Positions 25,390 through 32,682 of a DNA stretch of 64,000 bases are shown in pieces. Position numbers and translations under genes: made by a program. Below the pieces are notes generated by a model that saw only the letters and a list, made by a program, of their open reading frames with translations, had not been told where the DNA came from and searched no databases. The first letter of the stretch is position 1, and every line of letters begins with the position of its first letter. The stretch is from CAZLYX01 sp964563885 (GTDB lineage Bacteria; Pseudomonadota; Gammaproteobacteria; Burkholderiales; Neisseriaceae): NCBI GenBank assembly GCA_964563885.1, contig CAZLYX010000002.1, positions 1 to 64,000 on the forward strand. The letters are read 5' to 3'.

Positions 25390-26571
25390 TTATGTTCTAA
25401 ACATCGCACCGGTTGGTTTTATTCCCACGTAAGCCATTCCTGCTTGATCCATCCAGTGGGGTTGAATAATTCCATGCTGTGAAATCGCATGAATGTCTCT
25501 GTGCGCTCTCTCAATTTTATATTTTTGATATAAGGAAGAGGTGCCTGCAACAGCATAAATCTCAGATAACATGCATTTTGCTTCTTTTACCGCCTCACAG
25601 GATGCAGCCCATACATCGGCAAGTTGCTCATCAGTAAAGGTATTTTTATGCTGCGATTCTTCCCATAATATTGCAACACTATTGTGTAACTGTGAGCGTT
25701 TAGACGCTAATAAGGTCTTACTTTTTGCTATAGCAGCTTGCACTGTTGTGCGGTCACGCAAATCTGGGCTTTTCCCAGGGGTAACTCTTTCGAGACACAT
25801 GTTAACTAAATCGTCTGTGGCCGACTTTAAAACACCTAAAGCCATCGCGGCACAACCAGCGGCATTTATACAACCAATAGGTAATCGACTATAAGCATTG
25901 TCAATTGCGACTGGACTATCAAAACCTACAGCATACTGTTCTTTTACAAAGGCATCTTTTACTATTACATCATGACTGCCTGTCCCCTTTAACCCACCTA
26001 CATTCCATGTATCAACTACTTTAATATCTTTCTTTGGAATGAAAAATAGTTTTAAGTTTGCACCCGGGCCAAGTGTCTGAGGAGAGTCTTCTGAGGTAAC
26101 TAAACAGCGTAAAACAAGCCAGTCGGCTAACTCGCAGCCAGATACTAGTGTCCATTGGCCAGACACCATATAACCCCCCGGAACGATCTTAGCAACTCCT
26201 TCGGGACGTGCTGAGTTGGCATAAATATTAGACGTATTACTATACAACTCCTTCATGCTGGCTTCGTCCAAATAGCGACCAAAAGTACAAGCTAGATGAT
26301 TGTTCCAAACAATCCAAGCAACTGAAGCTTCTGCACTGGCTAGTAGTTCATAAACCTTTAAGGTTTCTAGAGGATTATCTTCCCATCCCCCTAAAGACTT
26401 TGGTAATCCCATTTTAAATAGTTTGAGTTCGGAGAGCCGCTCAACAACAGCTGAAGCAACTTTTCTAGAGTTTTCTGTTTCTTCTCTATATGACACTGCT
26501 AATTCATAAATTTCCTGGGCTGCGTCAGTAGATAGAATATTTTTTGTTGTTAATGAAGTTGTATAACTCAT
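25390..26571 (-). CDS. Acyl-CoA dehydrogenase-fold flavin-dependent monooxygenase
   Basis: A 393-residue protein of the acyl-CoA dehydrogenase superfamily: an N-terminal helical domain, a beta domain with GGYMVSGQWTLVSGCELADWLV (about 130-155), NVGGLKGTGSHDVIV (about 190-205) and a C-terminal helical bundle ending HRDIHAISQHGIIQPHWMDQ. This sub-branch contains two-component hydroxylases of the HpaB/DszC/group D kind, which use reduced flavin. No flavin reductase gene is nearby, so a partner must be elsewhere. The gene stands alone, has no uptake sequence, and has an AT-rich repeat-bearing upstream region, which suggests acquisition. Substrate cannot be inferred. Confidence 0.7.
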   Translation of the reverse strand: MSYTTSLTTKNILSTDAAQEIYELAVSYREETENSRKVASAVVERLSELKLFKMGLPKSLGGWEDNPLETLKVYELLASAEASVAWIVWNNHLACTFGRYLDEASMKELYSNTSNIYANSARPEGVAKIVPGGYMVSGQWTLVSGCELADWLVLRCLVTSEDSPQTLGPGANLKLFFIPKKDIKVVDTWNVGGLKGTGSHDVIVKDAFVKEQYAVGFDSPVAIDNAYSRLPIGCINAAGCAAMALGVLKSATDDLVNMCLERVTPGKSPDLRDRTTVQAAIAKSKTLLASKRSQLHNSVAILWEESQHKNTFTDEQLADVWAASCEAVKEAKCMLSEIYAVAGTSSLYQKYKIERAHRDIHAISQHGIIQPHWMDQAGMAYVGIKPTGAMFRT

Positions 26572-26595
26572 ATTTATACCTTATTAAATTTAATT

Positions 26596-26655
26596 AAAGC
26601 GACTATTTTATATTTTAATTAAATTTAACAAAAGCGACTGTTTTATATCTTATTA
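26596..26655. repeat. 35-bp direct repeat upstream of the monooxygenase gene
   Basis: A 25-base core starting AAAGCGACT (26596-26620) recurs with few changes at 26631-26655, a period of exactly 35 bp, embedded in very AT-rich DNA 24 to 84 bp before the start codon at 26571. It has the size and place of tandem operator sites. Confidence 0.6.
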
Positions 26656-26814
26656 GATTTAGAGAAATGATACGTTTAAGTTAAAACAAACCAATCATTA
26701 TTGATTTTTATTCCAATAATTAACTTGTAATTGTTTACATTAAAATCACAGATATTTTTCATCAACCAACAGCCTAAAGACACCTAAAATGAAGGCAGAT
26801 TAATACATAAAAAG

Positions 26815-27774
26815 TTATGATTTGGGCTTGCTGGCCAGAATGTTAATCACTTTACGAATGGGAAGGGTGTCTACAGAAGGCATTTTAATTTCTTGTGTGT
26901 CTTGCTCACTTAAGCTACCTGAAAACTGAACAGGCATCGTTTCGCTGTCGAATGCCGTATCGCCGCCATGTTTTAAATCTTGCCCACGTTGCAAGTTTTT
27001 AAAATCAAATAGTTCATTGTCGGCCAAATGAGAAGGTACAACATTGCGCAGTGCGGTAAACATGCTTTCTACGCGACCAGGAAAACGTTTATCCCAATCA
27101 TTTATCATTTCTTTTATCACTTGGCGTTGTAAATTAGGCTGTGAGCCACAAAGGTTGCACGGAATAATGGGAAATGCTTTTAACTCAGAATAGCGTTCAA
27201 TGTCTTTTTCTTTAACATAAGCTAGCGGGCGAATAACGATGTGTTCGCCATTATCAGACACAAGTTTGGGCGGCATGGCTTTAAGCTTGCCGCCGTAAAA
27301 CATATTTAAGAACAGCGTTTGTAAAATATCATCGCGATGGTGACCCAGCGCAATTTTTGTACAGCCCAATTCTTTGGCCACTCGATATAGAACACCGCGA
27401 CGCAAACGGCTGCATAAAGAGCACGTGGTTTTACCCTCTTCAATCACGCGTTTAACCACGCTATAGGTATCTTCTTCGATAACTTTATAGTCAACGCCAA
27501 TGCTATTGAGGTATTCAGGCAGAATATACTCGGGAAAGCCAGGTTGTTTTTGGTCGAGATTAACAGCGATTAGCTCAAAATCAATCGGCGCAGAAGCTTG
27601 AAGCTGGCGCAAAATATCGAGCAGTGTATAGCTGTCTTTGCCGCCAGAGAGGCAAACCATGATTTTATCGCCCGCTTCAATCATATTGAAGTCGTTGATG
27701 GCATCGCCAACGGCGTGACGCAAGCGTTTGTTGAGTTTATTATTTTCGAGTTCGTGTTTTGTTTTTTTTGACAT
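26815..27774 (-). CDS. ttcA: tRNA 2-thiocytidine biosynthesis protein TtcA
   Basis: Thiolates C32 of tRNAs. The 319-residue protein has the PP-loop SGGKDSYTLLD (about 43-53) for ATP and two CxxC motifs, CSLC and CNLC, that bind the Fe-S cluster. I start at ATG 27774 (MSKKTKHELEN), because the longer frame to 27831 adds 19 residues with no family resemblance. The first 250 bp and about 45 bp of its leader are present again as a decayed copy at 28687-28986. Confidence 0.95.
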   Translation of the reverse strand: MSKKTKHELENNKLNKRLRHAVGDAINDFNMIEAGDKIMVCLSGGKDSYTLLDILRQLQASAPIDFELIAVNLDQKQPGFPEYILPEYLNSIGVDYKVIEEDTYSVVKRVIEEGKTTCSLCSRLRRGVLYRVAKELGCTKIALGHHRDDILQTLFLNMFYGGKLKAMPPKLVSDNGEHIVIRPLAYVKEKDIERYSELKAFPIIPCNLCGSQPNLQRQVIKEMINDWDKRFPGRVESMFTALRNVVPSHLADNELFDFKNLQRGQDLKHGGDTAFDSETMPVQFSGSLSEQDTQEIKMPSVDTLPIRKVINILASKPKS

Positions 27775-28011
27775 ATTAAGGCAAGTAATCCAAGTTAAGC
27801 GAAGATTATACTGTAAAAGAAAACGCCTCATCTTGGGTAATTTTAGGGTTTAATACCTTGACTTGTACAGGGCGCATTCTGTTTATTATTTAATTGCAAT
27901 ATTTAATTGAAACCATATGGCTTAGCACATGGTTATCAGGCATTAATTATTTGGTTATTGTTAAATTTGTTGACTGATAAGCCATGTTATAAATAATAGC
28001 CTTTACGTGGG

Positions 28012-28050
28012 CGCGGATATCATTGAATAAAATAGTCAATGATATCCGCG
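28012..28050. terminator. 15-bp inverted repeat after the lipoprotein gene
   Basis: Perfect arms CGCGGATATCATTGA and TCAATGATATCCGCG with a 9-nt loop, three bases past the lipoprotein stop. No T run, so it may be a Rho-independent-like stop or an mRNA 3' protective stem. Confidence 0.5.
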
Positions 28051-28052
28051 TG

Positions 28053-28589
28053 TTATAATTCTTCCCATGTTATAACTAGCTCGGTAACGCCATCCATGCT
28101 TGCCAAGTTTCCACCAATGAGAGACCAATTTTCTGAGTGTGTTGGACTTTTGCCTTGGATGACAATGTTTTTAGAATCAATTGTCTGAGAGGCGTCTTCT
28201 AATTTTCGTCCTTCAAGATAAGTTGTATACATCGAAGTAATGGTTTCCATATCTTTTTTGGTGCGAATAATTAATAAGACAGATTTCTTACCTTCGTTCT
28301 GTTCCGAATTAGATGTCGTTATCTCAACATCGTCAGGTAATGGAAAGTCTGTAGGTAAATATTTAGGTAATTTCACATTTTTCTCTGTTGCACTTTCAGT
28401 CGGTGATACATCACTGTTTTCTTCTTTTAAATCTTGTGCTTTAGTAGTTGTTTCTAGGTTTTTGGTAACATCCTCTTTGTCAGATGCTTCTATTTTAGTT
28501 TGCGTAGTTGGTTCGCAAGCCACTAAAGATAAGACGAGTGCAACTGCAACTCCTGCATAGATCACTCTCAATTTGCCAGTATTCATCAT
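28053..28589 (-). CDS. Putative lipoprotein of unknown function
   Basis: A 178-residue secreted protein. N-terminus MMNTGKLRVIYAGVAVALVLSLVACEP has a basic start, hydrophobic core and the lipobox LVAC, so Cys25 would be lipidated. A low-complexity Glu/Lys/Thr linker (about 26-80) follows, then a compact C-terminal domain from KLPKYLPTDFPLPDDVEI to the end. No family recognised. It sits between ttcA and a degenerate copy of the ttcA 5' end, so it probably arrived by an insertion or duplication event. Confidence 0.65.
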   Translation of the reverse strand: MMNTGKLRVIYAGVAVALVLSLVACEPTTQTKIEASDKEDVTKNLETTTKAQDLKEENSDVSPTESATEKNVKLPKYLPTDFPLPDDVEITTSNSEQNEGKKSVLLIIRTKKDMETITSMYTTYLEGRKLEDASQTIDSKNIVIQGKSPTHSENWSLIGGNLASMDGVTELVITWEEL

Positions 28590-28686
28590 GTCATTTATTC
28601 CTTATTTAAAAAAGATAAGAGTCATAGATATGTTCTTAAGTTGCGTTATATCTAACATTAATGCTGTTTATGAGGTATTTAAATAA

Positions 28687-28986
28687 AATATACTCGGAAA
28701 ACAAGGATGTTTTTGATCGAGATTAGCAGCGATTAACTAAACATTAATACGTACAGAGGCTTAAAGTTTATGCAAAGTATCCAGCAAAGTATAGCAGCTG
28801 TCTTTGCCGCCAGAGAGGCAAGCCATGATGTTATCGCCCGCTTCAGTCATATTGAAATCGTAGATGGCATCGTCAACTGCGAGATGCAGGTGTTTATTGA
28901 GTTTATTATTTTCGAGTTCGTGATGTGTTTTTTTAGACATAACAATGCAAGGGATGCAAATTAAGCCAGAATTATAGCGTAAAAGA
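28687..28986 (-). pseudogene. Decayed partial duplicate of the ttcA 5' region
   Basis: About 300 bp aligns by eye along its length with 27524-27820, the start of ttcA plus its leader. Shared stretches include GCTGTCTTTGCCGCCAGAGA, the block around GAGTTTATTATTTTCGAG, the initiator region (TTTTTTAGACAT against TTTTTTTGACAT) and the upstream AGAATTATAGCGTAAAAG against AGATTATACTGTAAAAG. Numerous substitutions and small indels break the frame. The copy ends next to an uptake-sequence terminator. Confidence 0.9.
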
Positions 28987-28988
28987 GT

Positions 28989-29026
28989 AGGCTACCTGAA
29001 AACGAAATTTTGTTTTCAGGTAGCCT
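28989..29026. terminator. eptA terminator from paired uptake sequences
   Basis: Perfect 15-bp stem AGGCTACCTGAAAAC / GTTTTCAGGTAGCCT with an 8-nt loop, downstream of eptA on the minus strand. Confidence 0.8.
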
Positions 29027-29052
29027 TTATATTTATGAACACCTTAGCTAGA

Positions 29053-30669
29053 TTAATGAGCAGGGCGACAGCTAGAAAATATATCTAAATCACGTTGATA
29101 TTCTTTGGTTTGCACATCCATTAAACCCAAGATTGAATGAAACAAATTGTCGTGTGAATATTCTGTTGCTGCACTGTTAACTAAGCAATCTTGGTTTAAT
29201 TTTTGTGTTTGATAAAAGCCTTTGCTTGCCCAAAATATCATCGGAACTTGAGTTTGTTCTTTGGGAGCCACAGCATAAGGCGCACCATGCAAGTACATAC
29301 CATTTTCGCCCAGAGATTCACCGTGGTCTGATGCATAGATTAATGCAGTATCGCTATTTGGCTGTTCTTGTAAGAGCTTGATGGTAGAGGCCAACATGTG
29401 GTCTATGTATACAACAGTGTTGTCATAGGTGTTATTTAGCTGTTCGGTAGAGCAATCTTGTAATTGATTGGTATCGCATGTTGGTGTGAATTTTTTGAAC
29501 TCATCAGTGTAGCGTTGATAATAAGCCGGGCCATGACTGCCCATGGTGTGCAGCACAATAATACCGTCGGTTGGCATATTGCGGATTTCTTCAGCTAAAC
29601 CATTGAGAGCGGTCATATCGTAGCAACCATCATCACTACATTGTCCAGCTTGTGCAATAGAATCTATTTGAATGTGTTTAATGCGATCACAAGTGCCTTT
29701 ACAGCCGCCATCATTTTCACGCCATGAGGTGTAGAGCCCGCCGCGCTGCAAAATATCCATTAACCCTTCACTATGTTTAGCCGCGGCTGGTTTATAGCTT
29801 TTACGAGCCATATTAGAAAACATACATGGCAACGAAATTGCGGTTGCGGTGCCGCAGGAAGAAAAATTGGGATAGTTGATAACATCCTCTGTTTTGGCTA
29901 ATTCTGGAGTGGTATTGCGTACACCTGAGTTTAAACCCCAGCTTTGTGCTCGCGTGGTTTCGCCTACTACAAAAACCAACAGGCGTTTGCGTTCGCTAGG
30001 TGTGGCGTTGCGCTTGGCATCTGTGCCGATTTGTACAAATGGGCGGTTGGCATCATATGCACCATAAGCCGTAGTAATCATGGCAGCTATTAGATTGGTG
30101 GGTGCTATTTGATGTGGAATGGCGTGGTTATTGCGAAAAAAAGAAGCGTAATTTTGATAACCAGCGGCAGCAATAGCGCCAATGACCACCAAAGAGCCGA
30201 CCATACTTAATAAGCGGCTGCCCATTTCGCTATACCATTTTGGCGAATATTTAACTTTGACATAGCGAAGATACACAAAGACTGGCAAAACGCCTGTGAG
30301 CACAATCCATAAAATAAATTTCACACTTAGCCAAGCGCTGGCCTCAGCTGGATTGCTTTGCAGCAAATTTTGAATCATGTCGCTATTAAAGTAAATTTGT
30401 TGCGTCATGGTAGCGTATGAGGCACCAGAGCCTGCCAAAATTAGAAAAGGCAAGATAAGACGGTGAATTTTAGGCCAGAATAATAATTGCATCACAAAGT
30501 TGATGAATGCAATCAAAAATAATGGCATGGTGAGCACCAATAACCAATCACGTTTATTGTTTATTAAAGTAACGTCCCAAGTTTTTTGCCAAAAACCGAG
30601 ATTCAATACCATCACCGCGTAAAGGCAAAACAAGACAATGATTTGGTTGCGTGTGAGATTGAGACGCAT
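29053..30669 (-). CDS. eptA: Phosphoethanolamine-lipid A transferase
   Basis: A 538-residue inner-membrane enzyme that adds phosphoethanolamine to lipid A phosphates and so lowers sensitivity to cationic peptides and polymyxin. Five N-terminal helices (to about residue 190) precede a periplasmic sulfatase-fold domain. The nucleophilic Thr is in VVGETTRAQSWGLN, and zinc ligands lie in SDHGESLGENGMYLHG. Cys residues for structural disulfides (CGTATAISLPC, CKGTC, CSDDGC) are present. A PmrA-type box lies 51-67 bp upstream, and a PmrAB-like pair is encoded next door, implying induction by that system. Confidence 0.94.
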   Translation of the reverse strand: MRLNLTRNQIIVLFCLYAVMVLNLGFWQKTWDVTLINNKRDWLLVLTMPLFLIAFINFVMQLLFWPKIHRLILPFLILAGSGASYATMTQQIYFNSDMIQNLLQSNPAEASAWLSVKFILWIVLTGVLPVFVYLRYVKVKYSPKWYSEMGSRLLSMVGSLVVIGAIAAAGYQNYASFFRNNHAIPHQIAPTNLIAAMITTAYGAYDANRPFVQIGTDAKRNATPSERKRLLVFVVGETTRAQSWGLNSGVRNTTPELAKTEDVINYPNFSSCGTATAISLPCMFSNMARKSYKPAAAKHSEGLMDILQRGGLYTSWRENDGGCKGTCDRIKHIQIDSIAQAGQCSDDGCYDMTALNGLAEEIRNMPTDGIIVLHTMGSHGPAYYQRYTDEFKKFTPTCDTNQLQDCSTEQLNNTYDNTVVYIDHMLASTIKLLQEQPNSDTALIYASDHGESLGENGMYLHGAPYAVAPKEQTQVPMIFWASKGFYQTQKLNQDCLVNSAATEYSHDNLFHSILGLMDVQTKEYQRDLDIFSSCRPAH

Positions 30670-30719
30670 CTTAAAACCACTTTCAAAATATATATATGTA
30701 GCTAGATTATTTCATGAAG

Positions 30720-30736
30720 CTTAAGCAAATCTTAAG
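30720..30736 (-). promoter_or_regulatory. PmrA-type box in the eptA promoter
   Basis: A perfect tandem CTTAAG-N5-CTTAAG (palindromic hexamers, so it reads the same on both strands). On the minus strand it is followed after 8-10 bp by AATAAT/TAATCT as -10, then the eptA start 51 bases on. It matches the PmrA consensus of two (C/T)TTAA(T/G) half sites 5 bp apart. Confidence 0.8.
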
Positions 30737-30808
30737 AAGTGAAATCATTAAGGCAAAATTTAGTTGGGATTTTTATAATAAAAACAATAAATTAAATTAA
30801 TTTTAAAA

Positions 30809-30825
30809 TTTAAGATTCACTTAAG
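30809..30825 (+). promoter_or_regulatory. PmrA-type box upstream of the PepSY gene
   Basis: TTTAAG-ATTCA-CTTAAG, with the -10-like TTAAAT beginning 10 bp downstream (30836). The PepSY start codon is 64 bp further from the box. Same architecture as the eptA box. Confidence 0.75.
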
Positions 30826-30888
30826 CATGGCTTGTTTAAATGTGTTCACAGCAAACGCTGTTTTGAATCATTAAATAGGAGCATCACC

Positions 30889-31161
30889 ATGTTGAAACAA
30901 ACCATATTTGCCGTATTGGCCGCTACTTTTTCTGTTGGCGCTTTTGCTGGTACTAAGTGCATTGACCATCCGCAAAACGAAAAAATTCCAGCAGCAAAAT
31001 TTCAAGAGCAATTGAAACAACAGGGATATCAAATTAAGAAGTTCAAAGAAACCAGTGGCAACTGTTATGAAATATATGGACACAATAAAGATGGTCAAAA
31101 AGTAGAAATTTATTTTGATACTAAAACTGGCCAAGTTGTAAAAAGTAAAATGGATGACTAA
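30889..31161 (+). CDS. Small secreted PepSY-domain protein
   Basis: A 90-residue protein from ATG 30889 (RBS AGGAG at 30877). Cleavable signal peptide MLKQTIFAVLAATFSVGAFA, then a PepSY module with GYQIKKFKETSGNCYEIYGHNKDGQKVEIYFDTKTGQVVKS. PepSY proteins of this size are common beside cytochrome b561 and two-component systems, and may modulate the sensor or bind a ligand; this is a family-level expectation. Its two Cys (KCI and NCY) could form a disulfide. Preceded by a PmrA-type box. Confidence 0.85.
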   Translation: MLKQTIFAVLAATFSVGAFAGTKCIDHPQNEKIPAAKFQEQLKQQGYQIKKFKETSGNCYEIYGHNKDGQKVEIYFDTKTGQVVKSKMDD

Positions 31162-31239
31162 ATTTATTAAATAATCCAGTTAGGCTGCCTTAAAAAGCAT
31201 TGCTAGCGTATTGATTTTTAATGAACGCAATGTTTTACC

Positions 31240-31275
31240 AAAACGGCCTTGTTAACTAAACAGGCCGTTTTAAAG
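31240..31275 (+). terminator. Hairpin between PepSY and cytochrome b561 genes
   Basis: AAAACGGCC / GGCCGTTTT inverted repeat (31240-31248 with 31263-31271), extended inside by TGTT/AACA. It is only 25 bp before the b561 start, so it probably attenuates transcription between the two genes. Confidence 0.65.
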
Positions 31276-31295
31276 TTTAAGGAAGAGGAAGAACC

Positions 31296-31817
31296 ATGAA
31301 AACCGTTAAAGTTTGGGATTTACCTGTTCGCATAAGCCATTGGGGTTTAGCAATCTGTGTGTTGGCCAATCTTTTTATTACCGAAGATGGCAGTGATATC
31401 CATAGTTATCTCGGCTATACCGCAGTAGGAATAGTGGTATTTCGATTACTGTGGGGCTTAATTGGCAATCGTTACGCGCGATTCAGTGATTTTTGGCCAA
31501 CACCAGCGCGTTTAAAAACCCATGCTTCCAATATGATGCACGGTAAGCGTGATGAACATTTAGGACACAATCCATTTGGTGCATTAATGATGTTGGCGCT
31601 TTGGGCTGGTGTCATTGGTTTGGGTATCACTGGTTGGATGATGGGCACTGATCAGTTTTGGGGAGAAGATTGGGTAGAAGATGTGCATGAAGTGTTTGCA
31701 GATGGTATGATTTTTTTGATTAGCTTCCATGTTGTAGCAGTGTTTTTAATGTCATGGTATGAAAAACGTAATTTAGTACGTTCTATGATTAATGGTAATA
31801 AAAATATAGATGAGTAA
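31296..31817 (+). CDS. Cytochrome b561 family protein
   Basis: A 173-residue di-heme membrane protein. N-terminal VWDLPVRISHWGLAICV carries the first conserved His, and DVHEVFADGMIFLISFHVVAV carries the later His pair. Four helices: about 13-33, 40-55, 95-118 and 130-155. Such proteins move electrons across the inner membrane. Located between the PepSY gene and the PmrA-like regulator. RBS AGGAAGAGGAAG is strong. Confidence 0.88.
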   Translation: MKTVKVWDLPVRISHWGLAICVLANLFITEDGSDIHSYLGYTAVGIVVFRLLWGLIGNRYARFSDFWPTPARLKTHASNMMHGKRDEHLGHNPFGALMMLALWAGVIGLGITGWMMGTDQFWGEDWVEDVHEVFADGMIFLISFHVVAVFLMSWYEKRNLVRSMINGNKNIDE

Positions 31818-31834
31818 TCTAAATTAAGCTCAAA

Positions 31835-31851
31835 ATTAAGATTGTCTTAAG
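31835..31851 (+). promoter_or_regulatory. PmrA-type box after the cytochrome b561 gene
   Basis: ATTAAG-ATTGT-CTTAAG, then TTTAAT as -10 starting 10 bp downstream (31862). It lies 150 bp before the response regulator gene, but a terminator is in between, so its immediate product is a short RNA unless read-through occurs. Confidence 0.7.
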
Positions 31852-31872
31852 CTTGGTTTGATTTAATGAGCA

Positions 31873-31946
31873 TACAGAGAGTTTTTTTCATTGAAACCCC
31901 TTTAGCTGCCTAACGTTCTATTGGATGTTCAGGCAGCCTTTTTTGT
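31873..31946 (+). ncRNA. Candidate PmrA-controlled small RNA
   Basis: The box at 31835 and -10 at 31862 predict a start near 31873. A Rho-independent terminator follows: GCTGCC (31905) pairs with GGCAGC (31932-31937), ending in T6. The predicted RNA is about 70-75 nt with no open reading frame of note. It may equally be the leader of the two-component operon with an attenuator. No homology support. Confidence 0.35.
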
Positions 31947-32002
31947 TAATTAAAGAGCCATGATATTTATTTTTCGGTATGATTTTGGTATTGGAGATTC
32001 CT

Positions 32003-32665
32003 ATGCGTATTTTATTAATTGAAGATGATCCCCATATTGGCGATGGCTTATATCGAGGTTTAGAAAAACATGGCATGACTGTGGATTGGTTCAAAACAGG
32101 TCGTCATGGTCAAGATGCTATGCAAACGGCGCCTTATGATGCGGCGGTGCTTGATTTGGGCTTGCCTGATATAGACGGTATGGAGATTCTCTCGTATTGG
32201 CGGCGTTATGGTTGCAATACGCCCGTATTGATTTTAACTGCGCGTGATGCGTTGCCAGAGCGTTTGGCGGGGTTAAACAGTGGCGCCGATGATTATTTAT
32301 GTAAGCCATTTGCGCTGGATGAAGTGGCTGTGCGATTGACGGTATTAGTGCGCCGAAGCCAAGGCCGCTCAGTGGCTGAATTGACTTACGGTAATCTCAA
32401 AATGGATACTATTGCTAAAACGGCTACGCTACATGGTGAGCCGTTGGTGTTAACACAGCGTGAATATATGTTGTTAGAATTATTGTTGTCACAACCCACA
32501 CACATTATAAGTCGGGCTCAAATTGAAGATAAGCTTTATGGCTGGTCGCAAGAACTGGAAAGCAATACCATAGAAGTGCACATCCATCATTTGCGTAAAA
32601 AAATTGGCTCAAAATTTATTCAAACTCAACGTGGTTTAGGTTATCGCTTAGGTGAGAAACCTTAA
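32003..32665 (+). CDS. OmpR-family response regulator, PmrA/BasR-like
   Basis: A 220-residue regulator. Receiver domain (1-115) has acidic pocket EDD (7-9), phosphoacceptor Asp51 in VLDLGLPDIDG and Lys101-type KPF. C-terminal winged-helix DNA-binding domain (about 125-220) has LTQREYMLLELLL and the typical HIHHLRKKIG. I use ATG 32003; the 31979 start adds eight residues with no support. The sensor kinase gene starts 17 bp downstream. The eptA gene and PmrA-type boxes nearby suggest the PmrA (BasR) role over QseB, which is its close relative. Confidence 0.88.
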   Translation: MRILLIEDDPHIGDGLYRGLEKHGMTVDWFKTGRHGQDAMQTAPYDAAVLDLGLPDIDGMEILSYWRRYGCNTPVLILTARDALPERLAGLNSGADDYLCKPFALDEVAVRLTVLVRRSQGRSVAELTYGNLKMDTIAKTATLHGEPLVLTQREYMLLELLLSQPTHIISRAQIEDKLYGWSQELESNTIEVHIHHLRKKIGSKFIQTQRGLGYRLGEKP

Positions 32666-32682
32666 CTTCTTCAGGTAGCCTT

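Noticed and set aside
25571..25894. A 107-codon plus-strand frame inside the monooxygenase gene
   Set aside because: Antisense shadow; no RBS and composition matches the complement of a coding region.
28770..28964. A 64-codon open frame on the plus strand
   Set aside because: It is the antisense shadow of the ttcA relic, so not a gene.
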